This document shows, one piece after another, positions 1 to 8,450 of a stretch of DNA of 64,000 nt (position 1 is its first letter; the number at the start of each line of letters is the position of its first letter). Position numbers and translations under genes: made by a program. Source of the DNA: Streptomyces roseofulvus (lineage in GTDB: Bacteria > Actinomycetota > Actinomycetes > Streptomycetales > Streptomycetaceae); the NCBI RefSeq assembly GCF_039534915.1, contig NZ_BAAAWE010000001.1, positions 3,906,001 through 3,970,000 on the forward strand, read 5' to 3'. The notes below the pieces were generated by a model. It saw only the letters and a list, made by a program, of their open reading frames with translations, did no database searches and was not told the DNA's origin.

Positions 1-692
1 CCCGGCCACCACACCCCGTCGATCAGCGCGTAGGTGACGAGGCCGAGCGACGCCGCGCCGAGCACCGCCCCGAGCACGTCGAACCGGCCGCGCGCGGTGG
101 CGTCGCGGGACTCGGGGACGTGCCGCAGCGCGACCGGGACGCAGAGCGCGGCGAGCGGCACGTTGAGCAGGAAGACCCACCGCCAGCCGGGCCCGTCGAC
201 GAGCCAGCCGCCGACGAACGGCCCGATCGCGGCCCCGACCCCGCCGAAGCCGGACCACAGGCCGACCGCCCGGGCCCGGTCGTCCGGGTGGAAGCTCGCC
301 TGGATCAGCGCCAGCGACCCCGGCGTGAGCAGCGCCCCGCCGACGCCCTGGAGGGCGCGGGCGGCGACGAGGACGCCGGCGTTCGGGGCGAGCCCGCAGA
401 GCAGCGAGGCGAGGGCGAACCAGACGACGCCGACGACGAAGACCCGCCGCCGCCCGTACCGGTCGCCGAGCGAACCGCCGAGCAGGATGAGCCCGGCCAG
501 CGTCAGCATGTACGCGTTGACGGTCCACTGGAGGACGGCGAGGTCGGCGCCGAGGTCCTCGCCGATGTGCGGCAGCGCCACGTTGACGACGGTCGAGTCG
601 AGCAGCGCCATCCCGGAGCCGAGGACGGTGGTGAAGACGATCCACCGCCCGGTCCCGGACGTCATCCGCACCTCGGTCGCGGCCGCGCTCAT
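1..692 (-). CDS. MFS drug exporter, DHA2 type (3' end outside window)
   Basis: Only the first ~230 residues are in the window. They contain several hydrophobic segments, the MFS motif A after the second helix (GGSLGDRYGRRR) and motif C of antiporters (GVGAAIGPFVGG), which place it in the EmrB/QacA-like proton-coupled drug exporters. Translation begins at the ATG at 690-692. It lies 37 bp downstream of the MalY-type aminotransferase on the same strand, so the two may be co-transcribed. The substrate cannot be deduced from the sequence. Family assignment is firm, specificity unknown. Confidence 0.85.
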   Translation of the reverse strand, partial: MSAAATEVRMTSGTGRWIVFTTVLGSGMALLDSTVVNVALPHIGEDLGADLAVLQWTVNAYMLTLAGLILLGGSLGDRYGRRRVFVVGVVWFALASLLCGLAPNAGVLVAARALQGVGGALLTPGSLALIQASFHPDDRARAVGLWSGFGGVGAAIGPFVGGWLVDGPGWRWVFLLNVPLAALCVPVALRHVPESRDATARGRFDVLGAVLGAASLGLVTYALIDGVWWP

Positions 693-729
693 GCCTGCAT
701 GGTCCCGCGTTCCGGCGCCGCCTGCCTCC

Positions 730-1905
730 TCAGCCCCGGTCGGTCCGCAGCCGTGCCGCCGCCCTGACCAGGGCGTCCACGCCCCGCTCGGCCTTGGCGC
801 GCGGGCAGCCGACGTTGAGCCGGACGAAGCCGGGGGTGCCGTAGGTGCCGCCCGGCATGATCGCGACCTTCTCGGTCCCGACCAGCTCCTCCTGGAGGCG
901 GTCCTCGTCGACGCCGAGCGGCCGGAGGTCGATCCAGGCGAGGTAGCCGGCCTGCGGCGGCCGCCACTCCACGCCGGGCAGACCCGCCGCGAGCCGGTCC
1001 GCGACCATCGCCATCGTGCCGGCGACATAGCCGCGCAGCGCGTCCAGCCACGGTCCGCCGTGCCGGTAGGCGGCGACGTGGGCGGTGAGCGAGAGGACCG
1101 CCGGGGAGGCGAGGCCCTCGCCGGTCTCCATCCGGCGGACGAACGCCGCCCGCTCCTCCGGGTCGCCGACGAAGCCGTACGAGCCGGAGAGCGCCGGGAA
1201 GTTGAACGCCTTGGTGCCGGAGGTGACGAGCGCCCAGCGGCGGTCGCCGCCGGCCTCCGCGATCCGGGTCCAGGGGGTGTGCCGGTACCCGTCGGCGGTG
1301 AGGTCCGCGTGGATCTCGTCGCTGACGACGGGCACGTCGTACCGGCGGGCGAGCCGCGCGAACTCGGTGAGCTCCTCCTCCGTCCACACCCGCCCGGTGG
1401 GGTTGTGCGGGGAGCAGAGCAGCAGCATCGTGCTGTCCGGCCGGGCCAGCTCCCGCTCCAGGGCCGCCGTGTCCCCGACCGGGACGCCGCGCAGTTCGCG
1501 GCCGAGACCCGTGACGGCCTTGCGGAAGCCGTCGTAGGTGGGGGTGTGGGTGACGACGCCGTCGCCGGGGCGGGTCCACATGCGCAGCAGCTGGGAGACC
1601 TGGTTGAGCACGGACGGCGCGTACACCAGCGCCTCGGTGTCGACGGCGGTGCCGTACCGGCTCGCGTACCAGTGGCGGATCGCCTCCCGGAAGCCGTCGT
1701 CGCCGCCGAGCCGCCAGTCGGTGTAGCCGAAGACGCCGTGGTCGACGCGGGCGCGCAGGGCGTCGAGGACCTCGGGCGGGGAGGCGAAGTCCATGTCGGA
1801 GATGGTGAAGGGGAGCAGGCCGGGGACGCCGAAGCGGTCCGCGATCCCGTCCCACTGGACCGACCAGGTGCCCCGCCGGTCGCGTATCTCGTCGAAGTCG
1901 TACAT
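730..1905 (-). CDS. MalY/PatB-family PLP-dependent C-S lyase or aminotransferase
   Basis: The product is 391 residues, a fold-type I PLP enzyme. The segment CSPHNPTGRVW and the Schiff-base lysine in SGTKAFNFPAL match the MalY/PatB branch (cystathionine beta-lyase/aminotransferase). I chose ATG at 1903-1905 because AGGAGAG lies just upstream; an in-frame ATG 12 codons earlier lacks such a site and falls in the fba terminator. By family it would cleave cystathionine or related thioethers in sulfur amino-acid metabolism. It sits between the fba terminator and an exporter gene, so a role linked to export of an amino-acid derivative is possible but unproven. Confidence 0.8.
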   Translation of the reverse strand: MYDFDEIRDRRGTWSVQWDGIADRFGVPGLLPFTISDMDFASPPEVLDALRARVDHGVFGYTDWRLGGDDGFREAIRHWYASRYGTAVDTEALVYAPSVLNQVSQLLRMWTRPGDGVVTHTPTYDGFRKAVTGLGRELRGVPVGDTAALERELARPDSTMLLLCSPHNPTGRVWTEEELTEFARLARRYDVPVVSDEIHADLTADGYRHTPWTRIAEAGGDRRWALVTSGTKAFNFPALSGSYGFVGDPEERAAFVRRMETGEGLASPAVLSLTAHVAAYRHGGPWLDALRGYVAGTMAMVADRLAAGLPGVEWRPPQAGYLAWIDLRPLGVDEDRLQEELVGTEKVAIMPGGTYGTPGFVRLNVGCPRAKAERGVDALVRAAARLRTDRG

Positions 1906-1927
1906 CAGCGCCCTCTCCTGGGGACAC

Positions 1928-1967
1928 GAAGGGCCCGGCACCCTCGTGCGCGGGTGCCGGGCCCTTC
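1928..1967 (-). terminator. Terminator of the aldolase gene
   Basis: Two perfect 16-nt arms (1928-1943 and 1952-1967) flank an 8-nt loop just after the aldolase stop codon. The GC-rich stem without a strong U-tract is usual for Streptomyces. It separates fba from the MalY-type gene. Confidence 0.8.
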
Positions 1968-1978
1968 GGTCACGGCTG

Positions 1979-3001
1979 TTACTTCAGCTTCTTGCCGGCC
2001 GAGCGGAGCGCCTCGCAGGCCTCGGTGACGCGCGCGGCCATGCCCGCCTCGGCGAGCTTGCCCCAGGTGCGCGGGTCGTAGGTGGACTTCTTGCCGACCT
2101 CGCCGTCGACCTTCAGGACGCCGTCGTAGTTGCGGAACATGTGGTCCACGACCGGACGGGTGAAGGCGTACTGGGTGTCGGTGTCGAGGTTCATCTTGAC
2201 CACGCCGTTCTCGATGGCGGTGGCGATCTCCTCGGCGGTCGAGCCGGAGCCGCCGTGGAAGACGAAGTCGAACGGGGAGGTCTTGCCGAACTTCTCGGCG
2301 ACGCCGGCCTGGAGGTCCTTGAGGAGCTCGGGGCGCAGCACGACGTTGCCCGGCTTGTAGACGCCGTGCACGTTGCCGAAGGAGGCGGCGAGCAGGTAGC
2401 GGCCCTTCTCGCCCAGGCCCAGGGCCTCGGCGGTGCGGATCGCGTCGTCGACGGAGGTGTACAGCTCGTCGTTGATCTCGTGGCTGACGCCGTCCTCCTC
2501 GCCACCGGTCGGGGTGATCTCGACCTCGAGGATGATCTTGGCGGCGGCGGCCTTGGCGAGCAGCTCCTGGCCGATGGCCAGGTTGTCGGCGAGGGTCTCG
2601 GCGGAGCCGTCCCACATGTGCGACTGGAAGAGCGGGTTCCGACCGGCCTTGACGCGCTCGGCGGAGATGTCGAGCAGCGGGCGGACGTAGCCGTCCAGCT
2701 TGTCCTTCGGGCAGTGGTCCGTGTGCAGCGCGACCGTGATGTCGTACTTCGCGGCGACGATGTGGGCGAACTCGGCCAGGGCGACGGCGCCCGTGACCAT
2801 GTCCTTGCTGTACTGGCCGCCCAGGAACTCGGCGCCACCGGTCGAGATCTGGATGATGCCGTCGCTCTGGGCCTCGGCGAACCCGCGCAGCGCCGCGTGG
2901 AGGGTCTGGGACGAGGTCACGTTGATGGCCGGGTAGGCGAACTTGCCAGCCTTCGCCCGGTCGAGCATCTCGGCGTAGACCTCGGGGGTTGCGATGGGCA
3001 T
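1979..3001 (-). CDS. fbaA: Class II fructose-bisphosphate aldolase
   Basis: The 340-residue product is the zinc-dependent class II aldolase that interconverts fructose 1,6-bisphosphate with dihydroxyacetone phosphate and glyceraldehyde 3-phosphate in cytosolic glycolysis and gluconeogenesis. Visible signatures are the early YPAINVTSSQT segment, the metal-binding HTDHCPKD, and the phosphate-binding FHGGSGS. Length is normal for the long actinobacterial type. The ATG at 2999-3001 follows AAGGAGCGGACGA. It is monocistronic by appearance, with a terminator below and a parS-containing palindrome about 120 bp above. Confidence 0.96.
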   Translation of the reverse strand: MPIATPEVYAEMLDRAKAGKFAYPAINVTSSQTLHAALRGFAEAQSDGIIQISTGGAEFLGGQYSKDMVTGAVALAEFAHIVAAKYDITVALHTDHCPKDKLDGYVRPLLDISAERVKAGRNPLFQSHMWDGSAETLADNLAIGQELLAKAAAAKIILEVEITPTGGEEDGVSHEINDELYTSVDDAIRTAEALGLGEKGRYLLAASFGNVHGVYKPGNVVLRPELLKDLQAGVAEKFGKTSPFDFVFHGGSGSTAEEIATAIENGVVKMNLDTDTQYAFTRPVVDHMFRNYDGVLKVDGEVGKKSTYDPRTWGKLAEAGMAARVTEACEALRSAGKKLK

Positions 3002-3117
3002 TCGTCCGCTCCTTGTGATGTGCGGGTGTGGGCTTGCTGAGTCCCTGACCTAGGGGCGACGTCATCGTCGGTGCCATCTTTCCAGACTCTTGTGCGGGCT
3101 CCCACGGGCGGCGCATG

Positions 3118-3159
3118 CCGAAGGGCGGGGTGTTTCACGTGAAACACCCCGCCCTTCGG
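3118..3159. terminator. 42-bp perfect palindrome, terminator-like, containing parS
   Basis: Positions 3118-3138 and 3139-3159 are exact reverse complements with no spacer. The flanks are the GAAGGGCGGGG/CCCCGCCCTTC arms typical of Streptomyces terminators, and the core is a ParB site. It lies downstream of pyrE (minus strand), whose transcript it could end, and upstream of the aldolase gene. Confidence 0.7.
3131..3146. other. parS centromere-like ParB binding site
   Basis: TGTTTCACGTGAAACA is the full 16-bp consensus parS bound by chromosomal ParB (Spo0J). In Streptomyces these sites cluster around oriC and seed the ParB segregation complexes used at sporulation. It is intergenic, between pyrE and fba. 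No parA, parB or dnaA gene is in the window. Confidence 0.93.
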
Positions 3160-3236
3160 GAAAAGCGCAGGTCAGAACCGGGGTGGCCGGGGTCCGGGAC
3201 CTAAGTCACGACTTCGCGGCGGTTCGTCCGGTGCGC

Positions 3237-3785
3237 TTACGCGAGACCGAGCTCGTCGAGCGCGTAGGCGTAGAGGTACGGGACGCCCGCCGTGCCGCTG
3301 ATCTTCTCGCCGGCGCCGGTGGCGCGGTCCACGATCGTGGCGACGGCGACGACCTCGGCGCCGGCCGCGCGGGCCGCCTCGACGGCGGTCAGCGGGGAGC
3401 CGCCGGTGGTGGAGGTGTCCTCGACGATCAGGACCCGGCGGCCCTTGATGTCCGGGCCCTCGACCTGACGCTGCATGCCGTGGGCCTTGGCGGCCTTGCG
3501 GACGACGAAGGCGTCCAGGCGCTCGCCGCGCGCGGCGGAGGCGTGCAGCATCGAGGTGGCGACGGGGTCGGCGCCCAGGGTGAGGCCGCCGACCGCGTCG
3601 AAGTCGAGGTCCTTGACCAGGTCGAGCATGACCTGGCCGACCAGCGGCGACGCCGCCCCGTCCAGCGTGATCCGGCGCAGGTCCACGTAGTAGTCGGCTT
3701 CCAGACCCGAGGAGAGGGTCACCTTGCCGTGCACCACGGCCTTGTCCTTGATCTGCTGGAGCAGTTCAGCGCGTACGTCAGTCAT
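3237..3785 (-). CDS. pyrE: Orotate phosphoribosyltransferase
   Basis: The 182-residue enzyme joins orotate to PRPP to give orotidine 5'-monophosphate, the fifth step of de novo pyrimidine synthesis. The PRPP-binding loop is visible as VLIVEDTSTTGGS and the substrate region as SSGLEADYYVDLR, both diagnostic of PyrE. Length is normal. The start is the ATG at 3783-3785. It is followed, after about 80 bp, by the parS palindrome that may end the transcript. The aldose-epimerase gene lies 25 bp upstream on the same strand, so co-transcription is possible. Confidence 0.95.
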   Translation of the reverse strand: MTDVRAELLQQIKDKAVVHGKVTLSSGLEADYYVDLRRITLDGAASPLVGQVMLDLVKDLDFDAVGGLTLGADPVATSMLHASAARGERLDAFVVRKAAKAHGMQRQVEGPDIKGRRVLIVEDTSTTGGSPLTAVEAARAAGAEVVAVATIVDRATGAGEKISGTAGVPYLYAYALDELGLA

Positions 3786-3810
3786 GCCTCCGAGCTTAAG
3801 GGCGCCGAGG

Positions 3811-4602
3811 TCACGGCCGCCGCCAGGCCCAGACGCTCTCGACCTCCAGCGGGTCGATGGGGGTGACCAGGCGCGGGTGGGTGTTGAGGCCGTTCGGCGG
3901 GCCGGACTGCGGTTCGACGCAGACCGCGTCCGCGGGCTCGTCGTAGATCACCACCCACTCGGCGCCGCTGGTCACCTTCAGCTCCAGCTCGCCCGGCCAG
4001 GTGAGGGTGACGTCGACGCCGTCGGGCATGCCGAAGCAGTCGTCCCACGGGCCGGGGAGGGGGGCGATGCGTCGGCCGGTGGGCAGGTGGTCGTCGCCGC
4101 GCTCCTCCTGCCAGCCGGGCGTGAAGCCGATCGCCACGTCCTCGCCGCCCTGTCCGAGGTTCCGCAGGAACCAGGGGTGCCAGCCGGCCTGCGCCGGGAA
4201 GGAGTCGTCGTACGCCTCCACCCCGAACCGCAGCGTCAGCCGGTCCTCGGCCAGTTCGAGGACCTGGGTGACCCGGCCCTTGTACGGCCACGGGTCGCCG
4301 AGCTCGCAGGTGAGGACGGCCTCCGCGGCGGAGGCCCGGGCCACCGTCCATGCCTGGTCGCGCACGGTGCCGTGGATGGCGTGCGGGGCCGCGTTGACGG
4401 GCAGCGTGTGGGTGGTGGCGCCGTCGCGGAAGCGGCCCTCACGGGTCCGGCCGCACCAGGGCACCATCGGGAAGCTGCCGTAGCGCTCGCCCTGCTTGAG
4501 GACCTCGGTGCCGGCGATGCGCAGGCTCTCGATCCGGCCGCCGTGCTCGGGGTTGATGGTCAGCTCGGCGTCGCCCGCCGTCAGTCGCGTCAGGTTGCTC
4601 AC
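3811..4602 (-). CDS. Aldose 1-epimerase family protein
   Basis: The 263-residue protein belongs to the galactose mutarotase-like fold. It shows the catalytic-type histidine in HAIHG near residue 90, the HPWFLRN segment, and the acidic QSGPPNG region (CVEPQSGPPNG) with the expected general-base glutamate. The family interconverts anomers of hexoses or hexose phosphates; the physiological sugar is not identifiable here. It starts at a GTG (4600-4602) and precedes pyrE by 25 bp. Confidence 0.85.
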   Translation of the reverse strand: MSNLTRLTAGDAELTINPEHGGRIESLRIAGTEVLKQGERYGSFPMVPWCGRTREGRFRDGATTHTLPVNAAPHAIHGTVRDQAWTVARASAAEAVLTCELGDPWPYKGRVTQVLELAEDRLTLRFGVEAYDDSFPAQAGWHPWFLRNLGQGGEDVAIGFTPGWQEERGDDHLPTGRRIAPLPGPWDDCFGMPDGVDVTLTWPGELELKVTSGAEWVVIYDEPADAVCVEPQSGPPNGLNTHPRLVTPIDPLEVESVWAWRRP

Positions 4603-4643
4603 GCCCCGACCCTAAGTCCTGCGCCCCCGTGGATTGGACCGTT

Positions 4644-5495
4644 TCAACGACGGCGGCGCAGCGCGCGTCCCACGAGCACCGCGGAGGCGAGGGCGAGGGC
4701 CGCGGCGGGGGCGACCCAGCGGAGGGTGGCGCCCGCGCCGCTCGGCTCGGGGGCGGGCACGGGGGCGTACCGGCCGCGCGGCGGCGCGTGGTCGACCTCC
4801 TCGGCACTGCGGCCGATCATCGTCCGGCGCGCGTGGGCGGCCTCGGCGGCGGGCGCCGCCGGGATCTCCACGGGCGGGGCGGGCTCGGGGAGCACGTCGT
4901 CGTCGAAGCCGGGGTCCCCACCGGGGCCGGGGCCGCCGTCGAAGGCACCGGTGCCGAAGGCGGTCTCCCCCTCGGGAGCGTCGTGGGGGGATTCGCCGGG
5001 GGCGTCGTCGGGGGCCACGGCCGGGGCGTCCGCGGCGGCGAGCGCGGCGGCGGCCTCCACGAAGGCGTCGAGGAGCCGGGCGCGGGCGGCGTCCCGGGCC
5101 TCCTCGGGCTCGTCGGCGAGCCGGCCGGTGGCGCTGAGGGCGCCGGTGAAGCCGAGTCCGGTGCCTTCGGCCGCCGGGGTGAGGACGACGGTGAGGGAGA
5201 CTTCGGCGACGCCCTTGCCGCGGACCTCGGTGCCCTCGCCCTCGTAGGTGATCGCGCCGTCGCGTTCGACGATCCGCAGCCCGCCCCGGTAGGTGATGGT
5301 GTGGCCGCCGACCCGGAGCCGGAACCGCCCCACGAGGTCCTCGCCGGCTCCGGTGCCGGCGCCGGAGCCCTCGCCGCGGGCCGCCTCGGAGACGTCGCGC
5401 TCGAAGCCGGGCAGGCAGCGCGCCACCCGGCCGGGGTCGGTGAGGGTGGCCCGCAGGGCCTCGGCCGGGACCGGGACGAACACCTCATGCTCCAT
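4644..5495 (-). CDS. CoxG-like SRPBCC protein with C-terminal membrane anchor
   Basis: The first ~150 of 283 residues resemble the carbon-monoxide-dehydrogenase subunit G (CoxG) family of START/SRPBCC lipid-binding folds (VPVPAEALRATLTDPGRVARCLPGFE). An acidic, Ala/Pro/Gly-rich linker follows, then a hydrophobic helix (about 255-275) ending in a basic cluster, so the protein is probably tail-anchored in the membrane. No coxMSL genes are nearby, so a true role with CO dehydrogenase is doubtful. Start ATG is 5493-5495. Confidence 0.75.
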   Translation of the reverse strand: MEHEVFVPVPAEALRATLTDPGRVARCLPGFERDVSEAARGEGSGAGTGAGEDLVGRFRLRVGGHTITYRGGLRIVERDGAITYEGEGTEVRGKGVAEVSLTVVLTPAAEGTGLGFTGALSATGRLADEPEEARDAARARLLDAFVEAAAALAAADAPAVAPDDAPGESPHDAPEGETAFGTGAFDGGPGPGGDPGFDDDVLPEPAPPVEIPAAPAAEAAHARRTMIGRSAEEVDHAPPRGRYAPVPAPEPSGAGATLRWVAPAAALALASAVLVGRALRRRR

Positions 5496-5569
5496 GGGAG
5501 CCGAGCCTACTCAGCGGGGCGCCCGGCGTCGCCCGTTCGTCCCGGGTGCCGCGCCCCGGGGTCCCCCGG

Positions 5570-7255
5570 TCAGTGGCCGTACCGGGGGTGCACCAGCGTG
5601 GACGGCGGCAGTCCGGTGATCCGGGTCCGCTCGGCCCGGTGGGCGGCGGCGGCCAGGTCGCGCGGGGCCAGGGAGCGGAGCGGGGGCGCGTCGGCGGCGA
5701 GTCCGAGGACGGGCGGCCGGGCGCCGCGGACCGCGAGCAGGAAGCCCCAGTCGTCGGGCTCGTGGCGGGTGCCGCTGTCCCGGTCGGCGCGGTCGGGGCC
5801 GGCGGCGAAGCCGGGGGTGCCGCCCTCGGTGCTGTACGGCCGGGTGGCGTAGCCGGCGGCGCGGAGGGTGGCGTCGGCGGTCCAGTAGGTGTGCGGCCGG
5901 TCGGTGGCGGGTCCGGCGTGCACGACGAGCCGGCCGCCGTCGGCGAGGGCGCGGGCGGCGAGGCCGTAGAACTCCTGCGCGTACAGCTTGGTGCTGGGGG
6001 TGATCCCGGGGTCGGGCAGATCGGAGATCACCACGTCGTACCGTTCCTGCACACGATCGACGGCGCCCCTGAGCCAGTGGAAGGCGTCGGCGTGGACCAC
6101 CCGCACGCGCGGGTCGCGGAACGCGTGCCCGTTGAGCGCGGCGAGCGCGGGGTCGGTGCGGGCGAGCCGGACGACGCCGGGGTCGAGCTCGACGACGGTG
6201 ACGGCGCGGACGCCGGGGTAGCGGAGCACTTCGCGGGCGGCGAGGCCGTCGCCGCCGCCGACGATGAGGACGCGCGCGTGCGGCCCGTTCATCGCCGGGT
6301 GGACCAGCGCCTCGTGGTAGCGGTACTCGTCCGCGCCGGAGACCCGCAGCCGGCCGTCGAGGTACAGGTCGGGCGGGTCCTCGGGGCCGCCGGTGACCAC
6401 CACCTCCTGGAGCTCGGTGTGGACGGCGACCCGGACCCGCTCCCCGTACACGGCCCGGCGGGCGGCCTCCTCGAAGTCGTCGACGAGGACGGTCGCGGTG
6501 GCGAGCACACCGAGGACGGCGAGGTTGACGCCGACGACGAGCGCGCGGCCCCGGGCGGTGAGGTCGCGGCGGAAGAGCCAGAGCACCAGGGCGGCCCCCG
6601 CCACCGCGTTCACCGCGCCGGTGACGAGCGCGCCGGTGAGCTGGCCCAGCCACGGCAGCAGCAGGAACGGGAAGGCGAGGCCGCCGACGAGCGCGCCCAC
6701 GTAGTCGGCGGCGAAGAGGTCGGCGACGGTGCCGGCCGCGTCCTCGGAGTCGCCGGGCCGGGCCGGCCGCCCGGTCCGGGGCGACCGGCGGGTGCCGACG
6801 GACCGTTCCGGCACACGCTGTATGAGCGACATCAGCAGCGGGATCTCCGCGCCGATCAGGACGCCGATGGCGAGCGAGAAGGCCACCAGGACCCAGCGGG
6901 ACTCGCCGAACCAGGCGAAGCAGGCGTACAGCACCAGCGCCGAGGTGCCGCCGATGAGCGCGAGCGCCCCCTCGACCAGGCCGAAGCCGACGGCGGCGCG
7001 GCAGCGCAGCCGCTTGGCGAGCAGCGAGCCCAGTCCCATCGCGAAGACCATGACGGAGAGCACCACGGACGCCTGCGTGACCGAGTCGCCGATCAAGTAC
7101 GAGGCGAGCGCGACGAGTTCGAGTTCGTAGACGAGACCGCAGGCGGCGCAGACGAAGACGACGGCGAGGACCGGCCACCGCACCGTGTCGCGCGGCCGCG
7201 GTGGCGGTCGGCGCCGCACCCTCGTGGGGGGCAGGGTCACGGTCGGCTCGATCAT
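5570..7255 (-). CDS. Polyamine aminopropyltransferase-like membrane protein (spermidine synthase fold)
   Basis: The 561-residue protein has an N-terminal membrane domain of about seven hydrophobic segments (residues ~27-250) and a C-terminal spermidine-synthase domain. The latter shows the nucleotide-binding GGGDGLAAREVLRYP, the acidic VELDPGV, and the catalytic-region VISDLPDPGITPSTKLY. Such long fused forms are common in actinobacteria. Whether the product is spermidine is not known from sequence. ATG at 7253-7255. It precedes the CoxG-like gene by 74 bp on the same strand. Confidence 0.82.
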   Translation of the reverse strand: MIEPTVTLPPTRVRRRPPPRPRDTVRWPVLAVVFVCAACGLVYELELVALASYLIGDSVTQASVVLSVMVFAMGLGSLLAKRLRCRAAVGFGLVEGALALIGGTSALVLYACFAWFGESRWVLVAFSLAIGVLIGAEIPLLMSLIQRVPERSVGTRRSPRTGRPARPGDSEDAAGTVADLFAADYVGALVGGLAFPFLLLPWLGQLTGALVTGAVNAVAGAALVLWLFRRDLTARGRALVVGVNLAVLGVLATATVLVDDFEEAARRAVYGERVRVAVHTELQEVVVTGGPEDPPDLYLDGRLRVSGADEYRYHEALVHPAMNGPHARVLIVGGGDGLAAREVLRYPGVRAVTVVELDPGVVRLARTDPALAALNGHAFRDPRVRVVHADAFHWLRGAVDRVQERYDVVISDLPDPGITPSTKLYAQEFYGLAARALADGGRLVVHAGPATDRPHTYWTADATLRAAGYATRPYSTEGGTPGFAAGPDRADRDSGTRHEPDDWGFLLAVRGARPPVLGLAADAPPLRSLAPRDLAAAAHRAERTRITGLPPSTLVHPRYGH

Positions 7256-7329
7256 GCCGTAACGCTACGTCACGACCCACGCACCCCTTGTCACCCACAC
7301 GAGTGCACCTGGGGCTGCGGTGGGGCGCA

Positions 7330-7848
7330 TCAGAGCGTGGCGGGCATACGGGCGCCGATCCTGGTGCGGGTGACCACGAGCTGGCCCTCCTGCGGGTAGG
7401 CGTGCCAGGTCCGCCAGCGCACCTGGCCCTCGTGACGCTGCGCCAGCATCGCGGTGAAGGCGTGCGGCGAGCCGGGGAAGGTGCCGGCCAGGCCGTGGGG
7501 ATGGTCGGCGACCAGCGCGAGCAGCTCCTGCGCCCGGCCCGCGAAGGAGCCCTGGGTGAGCGTCTCGACGCGGGCCGCGAATTCGTACTCCCATTCGCCG
7601 ATCCGCTTGGAGACGCCGAGCGGCAGCGGGGTGCTGCTGCCCGGCATGCAGGCCACGGTCTCGGAGCAGGTGCGGCCCTCCTCCTCCAGGAGGACCTGGT
7701 GGGAGGCGCCCAGCAGTCTCAACTGCAGCTTGGCGCCGGATAGTTCGAGGTCGAGCACGGCGAGGGCGGGCAGCGGCTCGCGGCCCAGCGCCCAGGCCAG
7801 GTCGGCCGCGCGCGTGTCGGTGTAGGAGGTCTTCAGGGTGGTGAGCAT
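7330..7848 (-). CDS. DUF2617 family protein
   Basis: The 172-residue protein matches the actinobacterial DUF2617 family in pattern (N-terminal MLTTLKTSYTDTRAADLAWALG and central LELRLLGASHQV-like strands). No catalytic motif is apparent. I chose the ATG at 7846-7848 over an upstream in-frame ATG because the extra 32 residues are Pro/Arg-rich and look untranslated. It lies 74 bp upstream of the spermidine-synthase-like gene. Confidence 0.75.
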   Translation of the reverse strand: MLTTLKTSYTDTRAADLAWALGREPLPALAVLDLELSGAKLQLRLLGASHQVLLEEEGRTCSETVACMPGSSTPLPLGVSKRIGEWEYEFAARVETLTQGSFAGRAQELLALVADHPHGLAGTFPGSPHAFTAMLAQRHEGQVRWRTWHAYPQEGQLVVTRTRIGARMPATL

Positions 7849-8149
7849 GGGTCGGCTCCGCAAACACGGTTGGCGGGTGGGCCGGGGGCGCCCCGGAGAG
7901 GGTTTCAACGGGAGTGGGGGAATCGCCGGCTCGGGTCCACACACGGTCCGAGGGCTGTCTCTGACAGGAGCGAGAGAACCACGGTCGCCGGACGACTCGC
8001 AGCGTTTTTACCCAACTTGCCGTGGTTTCCATCCCCTTCGGGGACCCCACAGTTCAATTGTTCAAACAGAATCGATCGCTGAGCGATCGACAACGGCACC
8101 CACGAGGCCGATCCCGCCCCGCCCCCGGCCCGTCGCCCCCCGCGTCCCG
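7849..8149. other. Gene-free interval with relatively AT-rich core
   Basis: About 300 bp between two minus-strand genes, with no convincing coding frame. Around 8050-8092 the composition drops in GC and holds a palindrome. It probably carries the promoter of the DUF2617 gene and the 3' end of the upstream transcript. Confidence 0.4.
8072..8090. promoter_or_regulatory. 19-bp palindrome, possible operator
   Basis: TCGATCGCT-G-AGCGATCGA is a perfect 9+1+9 palindrome in an AT-richer patch upstream of the DUF2617 gene. It has no poly-U tail, so an operator is as likely as a terminator. Confidence 0.4.
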
Positions 8150-8344
8150 TCAGTCGCCCCCACCACCACCGCCACACCCGCCCCCGCCGCAGCTCGACCC
8201 GCAGGAGCCGGCGCCCCCGCAGCCGCTGCCGCCGTCGGACCAGCCGCCGCGCCGCCGCTTCCGGCCGCCGCCCGACGAGCCCGTACCCGCCACGATCAGG
8301 CCGACGACCACCACGACCATGACCACCGTGACCACGAATCCCAT
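8150..8344 (-). CDS. Small membrane protein with Cys/Gly-rich tail
   Basis: A 64-residue product: an N-terminal hydrophobic helix of about 18 residues that is nearly all Val, a basic RKRRR cluster, then a glycine-rich tail with four cysteines (42, 48, 52, 57) ending in a poly-Gly run. The ATG at 8342-8344 is preceded by GGGGGAGACG, a plausible ribosome binding site. By charge the tail would be cytoplasmic, where the four cysteines could bind metal. Function unknown. It is divergent from the aminotransferase gene. Confidence 0.6.
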   Translation of the reverse strand: MGFVVTVVMVVVVVGLIVAGTGSSGGGRKRRRGGWSDGGSGCGGAGSCGSSCGGGGCGGGGGGD

Positions 8345-8450
8345 CGTCGTCTCCCCCGTTCCGGCGGCCCCCTGCCGCCTCTGCCCCGGGGATTCCCGCA
8401 CCGCCCGCAGCCCAAAGCGCACTTGAGCAAGTCCAGAGCTTCGGCCCAGG

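Noticed and set aside
34..2028. Open plus-strand frame over the MFS and MalY genes
   Set aside because: It is antisense to two well-supported genes, with a Pro/Arg/Ala-rich product lacking any family pattern.
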